DNA from: Deinococcus sp. LM3 | GTDB taxonomy: Bacteria; Deinococcota; Deinococci; Deinococcales; Deinococcaceae | Assembly: GCF_002017875.1 (NCBI RefSeq) | Contig: NZ_MUFV01000001.1 | Location: 248,001-312,000 of the forward strand | DNA length: 64,000 nt | Reading direction: 5' to 3' | In this document: positions 23,975 through 41,249 of the stretch, one piece after another | Position numbering within the stretch: the first letter of the stretch is position 1 | Layout of the letters: every line of letters starts with the position of its first letter | Notes under the pieces: model-generated | What the model saw: only the letters and a program-made list of their open reading frames with translations | Told to the model about the DNA's origin: nothing | The model's database searches: none | Made by a program: the position numbers and the translations under genes

Positions 23975-24789
23975 CAGCGGGGGTACATGGCGTTGACGGT
24001 GCTCCTGTCGGTCGTCGAGAAGCCGTTGCGCTGGCCCATGCGGTTCAGGTCCACGCTGGAGCTCAGGGGCTGGATGGCGATCTTGCCGTCGAAGAAGGCG
24101 GGGTAGTGCATGATCGAGTCGAAGTCGTACGCGCCGTAGCCGGCGCTGCCGCTGCGGATCTGGTACTGGCTCTGCCAGTCGGCGGGAATGTTCGCCCAGA
24201 CGATCTGCACGTGCTTGTCGCGGTCCGGGCGGGTCTGCTCGTGGAACAGGCCCATGGCGTGCCCGAACTCGTGGATGATCGTGCCGGTCGTGCAGCGGTC
24301 GGCGAGGGTGATGGTCTGCTTGCCGCCCACCATGCCCAGGCTGGAGGCGCAGCTGGTGCCGGTGTTGTACGTGATTTCCACGTAGTTGCGCTGGGTGGTG
24401 CTGGTGCGGGGCGTGACGACCACGTTGGTGGTCGAGCGGATGGTGGACGCGGCGGCGGCCACGCGGTCCCGGATGGCCTGCGGGACGTTCGCGGCGAAGG
24501 TGTACGGGATGGTGCGGCCCGTCCAGCGGTAGCGGGTGTCCACGACGTAGGTGCCCTGCGGCGTGACGCTGCTCAGGTCCGCGAGGATGATGTCGTCCTC
24601 GAGCATCAGGTAGCCGTCCTGCTCGAAGCCCGTGACCTGCTGGCGGGTGCCGTCGGGGAGGATCAGCGTGGCGGGCCGGGTGTTCGGAGCCGTGCGGGCG
24701 GACGGGCCGTCCTGCTGCGGGGAGGGCTGGGACGTGGAGCAGGCGGCGAGCAGCAGGGACAGCAGCAGAACAGGTGTGACTTTACGCAT
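23974..24789 (-). CDS. Astacin-like zinc metalloprotease lipoprotein
   Basis: This is a 271-residue protein. A lipoprotein signal with lipobox LLAACS (Cys near residue 17) is followed by a short linker. The M12A catalytic domain has HEFGHAMGLFHEQTRPDRD at about 172-190, which contains the three zinc histidines and the catalytic Glu. The SIMHYP Met-turn is near residue 226. It should be anchored outside the cytoplasmic membrane and degrade proteins there. The intergenic repeat touches its stop codon. Confidence 0.92.
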   Translation of the reverse strand: MRKVTPVLLLSLLLAACSTSQPSPQQDGPSARTAPNTRPATLILPDGTRQQVTGFEQDGYLMLEDDIILADLSSVTPQGTYVVDTRYRWTGRTIPYTFAANVPQAIRDRVAAAASTIRSTTNVVVTPRTSTTQRNYVEITYNTGTSCASSLGMVGGKQTITLADRCTTGTIIHEFGHAMGLFHEQTRPDRDKHVQIVWANIPADWQSQYQIRSGSAGYGAYDFDSIMHYPAFFDGKIAIQPLSSSVDLNRMGQRNGFSTTDRSTVNAMYPR

Positions 24790-24892
24790 GGCAGGGCACC
24801 TCGGTTGTGGGATGCCCAGAGATTAGAGGAAAATTAGAGCCGTGTCCAGTCGCCCGGTCAGCGGCAACGCGACAGGCACCGGCCCTCAGGAA

Positions 24893-25720
24893 TCAGCTGA
24901 TGTGGGCGCGCAGCCAGTCCACGATCCGCGCTCGCACCCGTTCACGCGGCTCGTCGTTCAGAAGTTCGTGGTAGCCGCCGTCCTCGACGTGCAGCTCGCG
25001 GTCACCCGAGGCGATGGCCTGCATGAAGCGCTGGCTGCCGCGCGGGTCGGTCAGACGGTCGGCGGTGCCGTGCACGACCAGCGTGGGCAGCGTCCAGCGG
25101 GCGTACAGCGGCCACAGCGACGCGCTGAGCGACAGCATGCTCGCGCCGGTCAGGGCCGGGACCTTCCCGTGGTACATGCGCGGGTCGGCCTCGTACGCGG
25201 CGACCTCCTCGGGCAGGCGCGACAGGCCGCCGGTGCCCAGGTCGGTGGTGGGCAGGCCCGGCGCGAGGCGCGCGATGAACGGGGCGAGCCGTTTCACCAG
25301 CGCGGGTTCGTTCTCGCCGACCAGCAGGGCCGGACTGGACAGGATCACGCCGCTGATCCCGCGTGGGTCGCGGGCGGCGCTGGCGGCCGTGACGAGCCCG
25401 CCCATGGAGTGCCCCAGCAGGAACAGCGGGCGGGGGTCGGCGCGCAGGGCCTCACGCGCCGCGAAGTGGTCCTGCACCAGATCGCGGACGTCCACCACGG
25501 CCCGCGCGCCCCCGGACGCGCCGTGTCCGCGCTGGTCGGCGGCGTACACCGTGAACCCTGCGGCGACCAGCGTGGGAATCAGGGCGTGGTAGCGGTCCAC
25601 GTACCGCGCGGCGTACTCCCCGAAGCCGTGGGTGAGCAGCACGTTCCCGCGCGGGGTCTGCGCGTGCCACACGTAACCTCTTACGGGAGCGCCGGGCGCC
25701 GTCCAGTCCTGACTTTGCAT
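24893..25720 (-). CDS. Alpha/beta hydrolase, monoacylglycerol-lipase-like
   Basis: This 275-residue serine hydrolase of the Hydrolase_4 type has the nucleophile in GHSMGG near residue 104. An oxyanion motif LLTHGFGEYAARY is near residue 30, with HGTADRLTDP for the Asp and GYHELLNDEP for the His. The probable substrate is a monoglyceride or lysophospholipid. The ATG at 25718-25720 follows TACACT by 6 bases, which rejects a start six codons further upstream. It has its own promoter, separated from the upstream binding-protein gene by a strong hairpin. Confidence 0.9.
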   Translation of the reverse strand: MQSQDWTAPGAPVRGYVWHAQTPRGNVLLTHGFGEYAARYVDRYHALIPTLVAAGFTVYAADQRGHGASGGARAVVDVRDLVQDHFAAREALRADPRPLFLLGHSMGGLVTAASAARDPRGISGVILSSPALLVGENEPALVKRLAPFIARLAPGLPTTDLGTGGLSRLPEEVAAYEADPRMYHGKVPALTGASMLSLSASLWPLYARWTLPTLVVHGTADRLTDPRGSQRFMQAIASGDRELHVEDGGYHELLNDEPRERVRARIVDWLRAHIS

Positions 25721-25726
25721 GGCCCG

Positions 25727-25732
25727 AGTGTA
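25727..25732 (-). promoter_or_regulatory. -10 box of the lipase gene (leaderless)
   Basis: On the minus strand TACACT lies 6 bases before the ATG at 25720. Confidence 0.5.
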
Positions 25733-25743
25733 GGGCAAGCGGC

Positions 25744-25794
25744 GCTGATCCGGACGCAGCGCTGCATCCAGATCAGCGCTGCGTCCGGATCAGC
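25744..25794 (-). terminator. Terminator overlapping the stop of the binding-protein gene
   Basis: A perfect 21-bp inverted repeat (25744-25764 with 25774-25794) has a 9-base loop. Its right arm includes the stop codon of the binding-protein gene at 25790-25792, so the last codons are part of the stem. Confidence 0.82.
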
Positions 25795-26728
25795 GCAGTG
25801 CCCGGATCAGTTCGCGCTCGACGAGTTGCGCGGCGATCGGTCCACGGATGCGGCGGAACAGGTGGTAGTCGAAGAAGTACACCTGTCCGGCCTGACTGGC
25901 GCGCAGGCGGCTGGTGATGGCCCCTGCGTTCCACTCGGCGCGGGCGCGGGTGGGCGTGCTGGTCCCGGCGGCCAGGACGATCACGGCGTCCGGGTTGATG
26001 GCGGCCAGCCCTTCCACGCTGACCACGGCGTCCTTCTTCTCGCCGTCGATGACGTTCAGGCCGGCGTCGCGCAGCAGGCCGCCGGTCCAGTCGTCGCTGC
26101 CGCTGATGGTGAAGGTGTTGCGGGCGTCGCCGCCGGTCGTCCAGACGACCAGCACGCGTTTCCTGCCGAACGCGGTCAGCTGCGCGCGGGTACTCTGCAC
26201 GCCTTTGTTGTAGGTGTTCAGGGCGCTGCGGTACGCGGCCTCGCGGTTCAGGGCGCGGGCCAGGGTGGGCAGGGTCTTCTGCCACGCGTTACGGTCGATG
26301 CCGTCCAGCAGCAGGGTGGGCGCGATCCGGCTGAGCTGCGGGTACACGGGCGAGGCGTAGGTTTCACCGACGATCAGGTCCGGGCGCAGGGACGTCAGGA
26401 TTTCGAGGTTCGGGTTGAAGCGGTCCCCGACGTTCACGGGCGCGCTGGTCACGCGACTGCCCAGGTACTTGATGTCGCGGATGGGCGAACCGAAGGCCGG
26501 GGTTTTCAGGAACGTGGAGGCCTCGCCGTAGCCGACGGGCTGCACGCCGATGGACAGCAGCAGGTCCAGCGCGTGCGGCCCGAGTGCGACGACGCGCAGG
26601 GGCTGGCGGGGGATGGTGGTCGTTCCGGCGCTGTGCGTGACGGTCTGGGGGTAGGTGGCGGCGCTGGCGGCCAGGGCGGCGCTGCCCAGGACAGCGGTCA
26701 GGGTCAGGAGGGTGCTTCGTTTCGGCAT
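25790..26728 (-). CDS. ABC transporter substrate-binding protein, iron-siderophore type
   Basis: This 312-residue protein has a signal peptide (residues 1-22, ending AASA) and the two-lobed FepB/FecB/BtuF fold (Peripla_BP_2). Features are RVVALGPHALDLLLSIGV near residue 50, RPDLIVGETYASP near 125 and a C-terminal YFFDYHLFRRIRGPI. The ligand is probably a ferric siderophore, but cobalamin or heme cannot be excluded. No permease or ATPase gene is adjacent, so it must share a transporter encoded elsewhere. The ATG follows AAGGAC. A Fur site was looked for upstream but not recognised. Confidence 0.88.
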   Translation of the reverse strand: MPKRSTLLTLTAVLGSAALAASAATYPQTVTHSAGTTTIPRQPLRVVALGPHALDLLLSIGVQPVGYGEASTFLKTPAFGSPIRDIKYLGSRVTSAPVNVGDRFNPNLEILTSLRPDLIVGETYASPVYPQLSRIAPTLLLDGIDRNAWQKTLPTLARALNREAAYRSALNTYNKGVQSTRAQLTAFGRKRVLVVWTTGGDARNTFTISGSDDWTGGLLRDAGLNVIDGEKKDAVVSVEGLAAINPDAVIVLAAGTSTPTRARAEWNAGAITSRLRASQAGQVYFFDYHLFRRIRGPIAAQLVERELIRALR

Positions 26729-26902
26729 GGGTGTCCTTGTGCGCCGGGGTCCGTGGGAGGCCGCCGCGCTGGTGTCGAGGATTCTGCCAGACTTAAATCC
26801 GAGTTGCAAGGTCAGGATTAGATTGGGGGAAAGCGCAACCATGAAGTTCCGCTCAACCGCACCCACGGCATCCCCACCGCCTGACCGCGCAGACTGAACC
26901 GC

Positions 26903-27340
26903 ATGGCAGACATCGCACGTAAGGCAACGGCCCACTGGGAAGGCGACCTCAAGCACGGCAAGGGCACCGTGAGCACCGAGAGTGGCGTGCTGGACGGCGC
27001 GCAGTACTCGTTCGGCACCCGCTTCGAGAACGGCAAGGGCACCAACCCCGAAGAACTGCTGGCCAGCGCCCACGCCGGGTGCTTCACCATGCAGCTCTCG
27101 GCACTGCTCGCCAACCACGGCCACACGGTCGAATCCCTCGACACCCAGGCCACCTGCGAGATGGTCAAGGACGGCGCCGGCTTCAAGGTCAGCGCCATGA
27201 AACTCGTGGTGCGCGGCAAGGTGACCGGCAGCGATCAGGCGGACTTCGAGGAACACGTGAAGCAGGCGGCCGACATGTGCCCCATGAGTCAGGTCATGAA
27301 AGGCAACGTGGAGATCACCCACGAAGCCATCCTGGAATAA
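26903..27340 (+). CDS. osmC: OsmC-family peroxiredoxin
   Basis: This 145-residue thiol peroxidase of the OsmC subfamily reduces organic hydroperoxides. The two catalytic cysteines are at about residues 60 (HAGCFTMQL) and 126 (DMCPMSQV). The N-terminal KATAHWEGDLKHGKGTVST matches OsmC rather than Ohr. It is a single gene with its own terminator, typical of stress-induced OsmC. Confidence 0.94.
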   Translation: MADIARKATAHWEGDLKHGKGTVSTESGVLDGAQYSFGTRFENGKGTNPEELLASAHAGCFTMQLSALLANHGHTVESLDTQATCEMVKDGAGFKVSAMKLVVRGKVTGSDQADFEEHVKQAADMCPMSQVMKGNVEITHEAILE

Positions 27341-27354
27341 GGTTCCGGGTTCTG

Positions 27355-27385
27355 CGGCGCCCCCGATCACCAGGGGCGCCGTTTT
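27355..27385 (+). terminator. Intrinsic terminator of osmC
   Basis: A 9-bp perfect GC stem (27355-27363 with 27373-27381) is followed by TTTT, 14 bases after the stop codon. Confidence 0.88.
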
Positions 27386-27445
27386 CCATGGCGGCAGGCC
27401 AGTCTGCGCATGTGCGCCCGGCCCGCGTGTGACAGGCTGGCGCGC

Positions 27446-28009
27446 ATGAGTCATCTGTTCTATCTGGTCGGCGCGCCCGGCAGCGGCAAACGCACGGTCG
27501 GCAAAGAGTTGTCGGCGCTGACGGGCGCGGCGCTGCTGGACAACCACCTGTTCAACGATCCGGTGTTCACGGCGTTCGGCGTGGACGGCGTGAGCCCGGT
27601 GCCGCCAGAACTGTTCGATCTGGCCGAGGAGGTGCGGCAGGTGGGCCTGCGGGCGCTGCGGCTGGCCCCGCCCACGCGGTCACACATCCTGACGAACTAC
27701 CTGAGCCGCGTGGAGGAGGGCGAGGAGGTCGTGGCCGAGTTGCGTGCCCTGGCGCGCGAGCGGGGCGCGGCGTTCGTGCCGGTATGGCTGGAGTGTCCGC
27801 TGCCGGAGCTGGAGGCGCGGATGAAGCAACCGGAGCGCCGGGAACGCCTGAAACTGCGTGACCCGCTGATCCTGCGCGGCCTGATGGAACGCGGCGGGGT
27901 GATGGACGCCCCGGCGGACGCGCTGGTGCTGGACACGGCGCGCCTGGACCCGCACGAGGCGGCGCGGCGGATCGTGGCGTTCGCGGGGGCGGTCAGCGGG
28001 TCGGCCTGA
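27446..28009 (+). CDS. P-loop NTPase, shikimate/gluconate-kinase-like
   Basis: This 187-residue protein opens with a Walker A motif GAPGSGKRT (residues 8-16), followed by DNHLFNDP. The mid-region LECPLPELEARMKQPER looks like a lid/arginine region of small-molecule kinases. The substrate is unknown. The plus-strand frame converges with a small minus-strand gene and overlaps its 3' end by 17 bp. Confidence 0.75.
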   Translation: MSHLFYLVGAPGSGKRTVGKELSALTGAALLDNHLFNDPVFTAFGVDGVSPVPPELFDLAEEVRQVGLRALRLAPPTRSHILTNYLSRVEEGEEVVAELRALARERGAAFVPVWLECPLPELEARMKQPERRERLKLRDPLILRGLMERGGVMDAPADALVLDTARLDPHEAARRIVAFAGAVSGSA

Positions 28010-28178
28010 CCCGGACGTGTAGAACGGGCAGGTGCAGGGTGAGGCGCATCAGGCGCCACCGGAACTGCCAGCGGGCCGGTCGGGCGGCTCTCAGGGTACG
28101 GGCCAGTCCGTCGGCCTGAGCCTCGCGGAGCAGCTGGGCTTGACGGTCGAGGGCGTGCTGGTGGCGTTCGTGGAACAT
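27993..28178 (-). CDS. Small basic protein downstream of the winged-helix regulator
   Basis: This is a 61-residue Arg-rich protein. A helical region (about 1-30) precedes a more hydrophobic stretch (LMRLTLHLPVLHVRV). A very good Shine-Dalgarno sequence (GGAGG, 6 bases before the ATG at 28176-28178) supports expression. It lies 78 bp after the winged-helix regulator gene in the same direction, so the two are probably one operon. The family is not recognised. A membrane-associated or RNA-binding role are both possible. Confidence 0.6.
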   Translation of the reverse strand: MFHERHQHALDRQAQLLREAQADGLARTLRAARPARWQFRWRLMRLTLHLPVLHVRVRPTR

Positions 28179-28256
28179 GGTGAGCCTCCGGTATGGGCGT
28201 GAAGGGGTCTCCCGTCGTCCGCCGGGGCGGTCGCGGGTGGCGTGGGCCGGGAGTGG

Positions 28257-28943
28257 TCAGTTCAGGTGCAGCTGACCTCTGAAGCTCATGAGGACGAAGG
28301 TGCTCGTGCGGGCGCTGTCGGTCTCTTCGGTTTCCAGGCGGTCGAGGATGGCGTTCATGGCGTCCTGCGCGGCGCGGTACTGCTGCGGGCTGAGTTGCAC
28401 GGTGCGCAGGCGCATGGCGGGTGCGAAGGCCCCAATGTCGGTGCGGGTGTCGGTGTGGGTATCGGGCGCGCAGCGGCCCAGGTGGATGGTGAGGTCGTCT
28501 CCGGTGCCGGGGTGGCCCTGGCGGGTCTGCCAGTCGAGGATGGCGTGGGCGTAGGCAGCGGTGATCTCGCGCATGGCCGGGCCGATGACGGTCAGGGGTT
28601 CATCCAGCTGGACCAGGCTGCGCGGGACATGGAAGGTGCGGGCGGCCGCCACGTACTGCACGCGTTTGCCGTGGTGTCCGGCGACGCGCAGCAGGCCGCA
28701 GTCGTGAAGCTTGCGGACGTGGTAAGTGACACGGTTGGCGGGTTCGTTCAGGGCGTGGGCGGCGTGACTGGCGGTGGTGGGGGTCAGGAACTGTTCGAGC
28801 AGGCGCGCGCCGTACGCGAAGTCCATCAGGGCGTCGGCCTGGGCGGGGGTCGTGACGTGCAGGGCCTCGGGTGGGTGCAGGGCCTCGGGTGGGTGCAGGA
28901 CCTCGGGTGGGTGCAGGGGGTCGGGTGTGGGTGTGGCGGGCAT
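28257..28943 (-). CDS. ArsR-like winged-helix transcriptional regulator
   Basis: This is a 228-residue protein. Residues about 10-30 are a tandem repeat of HPPEAL-type units, encoded by 18-bp DNA repeats. An ArsR/HTH_20-type winged helix (about 45-105) follows, with ARLLEQFLTPTTASHAAHAL and VTYHVRKLHDCGLL. The C-terminal 120 residues hold a CoxG-free helical/beta region of unknown kind, ending in TSTFVLMSFRGQLHL. A perfect inverted repeat lies just upstream, so it may control itself. The ligand is unknown. Confidence 0.78.
   Translation of the reverse strand: MPATPTPDPLHPPEVLHPPEALHPPEALHVTTPAQADALMDFAYGARLLEQFLTPTTASHAAHALNEPANRVTYHVRKLHDCGLLRVAGHHGKRVQYVAAARTFHVPRSLVQLDEPLTVIGPAMREITAAYAHAILDWQTRQGHPGTGDDLTIHLGRCAPDTHTDTRTDIGAFAPAMRLRTVQLSPQQYRAAQDAMNAILDRLETEETDSARTSTFVLMSFRGQLHLN
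28862..28915 (-). repeat. Coding tandem repeat, three 18-bp units
   Basis: Three 18-bp units differ at only one position, and a decayed fourth follows. They encode repeated HPPEAL/HPPEVL hexapeptides near the N-terminus of the winged-helix regulator. Copy number could vary between strains without breaking the frame. Confidence 0.85.
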
Positions 28944-28964
28944 GGGTCCATTGTGCGAGCTTCG

Positions 28965-28995
28965 ATTTTCAGTTGAAAGCCGAGGTTCTGAAAAT
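28965..28995. promoter_or_regulatory. Candidate operator of the winged-helix regulator
   Basis: A perfect 8-bp inverted repeat (28965-28972 with 28988-28995, ATTTTCAG/CTGAAAAT) has a 15-base spacer. A second small palindrome, TTTCAGTTGAAA, lies within it. It is 21-52 bases upstream of the regulator ATG, an expected place for autoregulation. Confidence 0.45.
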
Positions 28996-29066
28996 GGCCT
29001 AGAGCCTTCCAGCCGCGCCTGCCCGGGGTGCATCCGCCGTCCAGGCGTCCCTCATCTCATCCGCGC

Positions 29067-29096
29067 TTGCCAATTCAGCGTGATCCCCGTTACAAT
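29067..29096 (+). promoter_or_regulatory. Promoter of the WGR/propeller gene (leaderless)
   Basis: TTGCCA (29067-29072) and TACAAT (29091-29096) are separated by 18 bases. The ATG at 29103 starts 6 bases after the -10 box, so transcript and coding region should begin together. It is the clearest two-part promoter in the window. Confidence 0.65.
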
Positions 29097-29100
29097 AGAA

Positions 29101-29117
29101 TTATGTCTGCAACATAT
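29101..29117. promoter_or_regulatory. RDRM-like palindrome over the start codon
   Basis: TTATGTCTGCAACATAT has TTATGT and ACATAT arms around a 5-base centre. It agrees at 12 of 17 positions with the Deinococcus radiation/desiccation response motif (TTATGTCATTGACATAA), which DdrO binds. The central bases differ, so this is only a candidate. Confidence 0.3.
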
Positions 29118-30518
29118 CTGGAGTATTCAGATCCGAACGGGGCCGAGCACAAATTCTACGAGGTGACCGTGGACGGCGCCGACCTCACCGTCCGCTACGG
29201 CCGCATCGGCACCGACGGCCAGACGCAGCGCAAGACCTTCCCCAGCCCTGAAAAGGCCCAGGCAGAAGCCGAGAAGAAACTGAAGGAAAAGCGCCGCAAG
29301 GGCTACGAGGAAGCCGTGCAGGGCGTGCGGCAGAAACGCGAGGTCGTGCGCCGCACCTTCACCGAGACCCGCTCCACCACCCGCCGGGGCGCGCCGCTGC
29401 TGTGGAAGTTCAGCACGAAAGCCACCGCGTTCGGCATCTTCGCGGGCGACGATCAGGTGTGGGTCGGCAACCAGGACGGACAGGTGCACGCCCTGAGCCC
29501 GGACGGCGAGGTGCAGCGCTCGTTTACCCTGCCCGACGGCGTGAAATGCCTCGTGCGCGACGACCACTGGACCTTCGCGGGCTGTGACGACGGGAACGTG
29601 TACGACCTGAGCGGCAAACTCCCGTTCGTGGCCTATGAGGTCGAGGGCAGCTCGGCGCTGCTGTGGCTGGACATCCACGCCGGCACCCTGGCCGCCAGCG
29701 ACTGGAACGGCAACGTGTTCGCCTTCGACGCCGAGAGCGACCAGCAGTGGGCGAACGTCGCCACCGGCGGCCAGATGGGCTGGATGGTCCGCGTGGACGA
29801 ACGCGGCGTGTACTACGGGCACTCGGCGGGCGTGGGCATGTACGACCGCACCAGCGGCCTCCCGCTGTGGCAGGCGAAGACGCGCGGCGGCGTGCTGTTC
29901 GGCTGGCAGGAGGAAGGCGACCTGTACGCCGGGACCACCCAGAACCTGATCCAGCGCTTCACGAAGGCGGGCGAGCACGTGCAGGACTACGCCTGCGACG
30001 CCGCCGTGCTGTCCTGCGCCACCAGCCCCGGCGGCGAGTACGTGTTCGCCGGGGACAGCGGCAGCGCCGTGTACTGCTTCACCCGCAGCGGCGAGCGCCT
30101 CTGGAAACTCGGGAGCGGCGTGGGCGCGGCGCTCAGCATGCAGTACGCGGGCGGGCGGCTGTACCTCGTGACCAGCAGCGGCATCCTGGCCGCCCTGGAC
30201 GCCAGCGCCGGGGCCATCCAGGCCGCGCAGCGCGGCGAGGCCCCCGCCCCCAGGGACGTGAAGCTCGCCGCCGCCGCGCAGGTCAGCGCGCCCCTGACGC
30301 AGCTGAGCGTTACCGCCGACACCGGCGAGGGCGTGCGCCTGACCTGCGAGCGCGACGGCACCCGCCTGCGCGTCCGGCCCACAGATCCCGGTTACCACGC
30401 CTGGAACGTGCAGTTCCCCCGCAACCTCCGCGAGGCCGGAGCGACCTACCTCGTGGACGGTCTGGAGGACGCCGGGGGGTTCTACCGCGTGGTCGGCGAC
30501 ATCCGCCGCGTGGGGTGA
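29103..30518 (+). CDS. WGR-domain protein with PQQ/WD-like beta-propeller
   Basis: This is a 471-residue cytoplasmic protein. The N-terminal WGR domain (about 1-75) has FYEVTVDGADLTVRYGRIGT and is found in PARPs and some bacterial DNA-related proteins, where it binds nucleic acid or phosphorylated ends. A charged helix (KAQAEAEKKLKEKRRKGYEE) leads to about seven propeller-type repeats, such as VWVGNQDGQVHALSPDG and YVFAGDSGSAVYCFTRSG. No catalytic motif is seen, so it is probably a scaffold or sensor. It is leaderless and has an RDRM-like palindrome over its start. Confidence 0.82.
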   Translation: MSATYLEYSDPNGAEHKFYEVTVDGADLTVRYGRIGTDGQTQRKTFPSPEKAQAEAEKKLKEKRRKGYEEAVQGVRQKREVVRRTFTETRSTTRRGAPLLWKFSTKATAFGIFAGDDQVWVGNQDGQVHALSPDGEVQRSFTLPDGVKCLVRDDHWTFAGCDDGNVYDLSGKLPFVAYEVEGSSALLWLDIHAGTLAASDWNGNVFAFDAESDQQWANVATGGQMGWMVRVDERGVYYGHSAGVGMYDRTSGLPLWQAKTRGGVLFGWQEEGDLYAGTTQNLIQRFTKAGEHVQDYACDAAVLSCATSPGGEYVFAGDSGSAVYCFTRSGERLWKLGSGVGAALSMQYAGGRLYLVTSSGILAALDASAGAIQAAQRGEAPAPRDVKLAAAAQVSAPLTQLSVTADTGEGVRLTCERDGTRLRVRPTDPGYHAWNVQFPRNLREAGATYLVDGLEDAGGFYRVVGDIRRVG

Positions 30519-30528
30519 GCGGGGTGTA

Positions 30529-30664
30529 ATACGGACTCCGATTGAATGGGTTGCAAAACCCGTTCAATCCGAGCGGATGCGAGTGGGAGCAGGGCGGGTT
30601 CCGGACGTGGAGCTGGCAATCGGGTGAAGTTCCGGATTGCTAGCGAAACAAACGGAATCCGTAT
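30529..30664 (-). repeat. Intergenic repeat, copy 4
   Basis: This is a 136-bp copy in the reverse orientation, lying between the convergent WGR and acylphosphatase genes. The inner palindrome GGGTTGCAAAACCC is well preserved. Confidence 0.88.
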
Positions 30665-30721
30665 AGGACGTGGGGCGTGGGCTGGGGGAAAGGCAGAACC
30701 CCGCATCCCACCCCCCCACGT

Positions 30722-30985
30722 TCAGTACACGTGGAAGTCGTTCAGGCCCGTGAGTTCGCTGTAGGCCGTCTGCACGTCGCGCACGCGGGCGTGGGGGGGC
30801 CCGAGGCGCAGCCAGTGGAGCAGGCGGTCCAGTTCGGGCTGGGCGCCCTCGGCGACGATCTCGACGCGGCCGTCGCTGAGGTTCTCGGCGTACCCGGCGA
30901 GTTTCAGGTCGCGGGCGTGGCGCTGCACGTAGCGTCGGTAGCCGACGCCCTGCACGGTGCCGGTGATAAGGGCGGTCAGGCGCAT
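30722..30985 (-). CDS. acyP: Acylphosphatase
   Basis: This 87-residue enzyme hydrolyses carboxyl-phosphate bonds. The active-site loop GTVQGVGYRRY (about residues 9-19) carries the catalytic Arg. GRVEIVAEG holds the supporting strand and the catalytic Asn is in ENLSDG. Length and order are standard. The ATG at 30983-30985 is preferred over one three codons upstream because TACCAT lies 7 bases before it. It is divergent from the TamB-like gene. Confidence 0.94.
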   Translation of the reverse strand: MRLTALITGTVQGVGYRRYVQRHARDLKLAGYAENLSDGRVEIVAEGAQPELDRLLHWLRLGPPHARVRDVQTAYSELTGLNDFHVY

Positions 30986-30992
30986 GCCGGTC

Positions 30993-30998
30993 ATGGTA
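30993..30998 (-). promoter_or_regulatory. -10 box of acyP (leaderless)
   Basis: On the minus strand TACCAT lies 7 bases before the ATG at 30985. Confidence 0.4.
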
Positions 30999-31079
30999 GC
31001 GGCTTTCGCGGTGCGGGCAGGGTGCTTTCCTGACGGTTGCGTGAGGACGCGGTGGGTGCGGCGTTCACGCCGGGCTGCG

Positions 31080-31085
31080 TAGAAT
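31080..31085 (+). promoter_or_regulatory. -10 box of the TamB leader ORF (leaderless)
   Basis: TAGAAT lies 7 bases before the ATG of the 25-codon leader ORF at 31093. It is the likely promoter of the 10-kb TamB-like transcript. Confidence 0.5.
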
Positions 31086-31092
31086 GCGGGGA

Positions 31093-31166
31093 ATGCGGCT
31101 GGAAGCGATGATCGGGGTGAAGGTGGGGGCGGGTGCGTCTTCCGGCGGACGTGGCCGGGTCCGGCC

Positions 31167-31170
<4 letters not shown>
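31093..31170 (+). CDS. Leader micro-ORF overlapping the TamB-like gene
   Basis: This is a 25-codon frame beginning MRLEAMIGVKVGAG and ending in RVRP. Its ATG sits 7 bases after a TAGAAT -10 box, exactly the leaderless spacing seen elsewhere here. Its TGA overlaps the GTG of the TamB-like gene (GTGA at 31167-31170). Ribosomes loading on the leaderless start would end at the long gene's start, which suggests translational coupling. Whether the peptide itself matters is unknown. Confidence 0.5.
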
Positions 31171-41021
<9,851 letters not shown>

Positions 41022-41044
41022 CCCCTGGGCGGCAGGCAGCGCGG

Positions 41045-41075
41045 AGGGCCGCCCGGTCTACACCTGGGCGGCCCT
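41045..41075 (+). terminator. Terminator of the TamB-like gene
   Basis: A 10-bp perfect stem (41045-41054 with 41066-41075) is followed by TCCTGTTG, 24 bases after the stop. The adjacent intergenic repeat could add to termination from both sides. Confidence 0.72.
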
Positions 41076-41093
41076 TCCTGTTGCCGTCGAATC

Positions 41094-41249
41094 ATACGGA
41101 TTCCGTTTGTTTCGCCAACAATCCGGAACTTCACCGGATTGCCGGCTCCACGTCCGGAACCCGCTTTGCTCCTACTCGCTCTGCTTCGCAGCTCTCCGAG
41201 TCCGCTCGGATTGAATGGTCTTTGCAGCCCATTCAATCGGAGTCCATAT
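41094..41249 (+). repeat. Intergenic repeat, copy 5
   Basis: This is a 156-bp copy in the forward orientation between two convergent genes. It is longer than the others through an insertion near 41175-41195. It ends GGAGTCCATAT, and its last base is the first base of the stop codon (minus strand) of the next gene. Confidence 0.88.

Noticed and set aside
24842..26821. Plus-strand frame of 659 codons
   Set aside because: It is antisense to the lipase and binding-protein genes and low in complexity.
28862..28915. 18-bp repeats considered as a CRISPR array
   Set aside because: The units are contiguous without spacers and lie in frame in a coding sequence, so they are a coding minisatellite.
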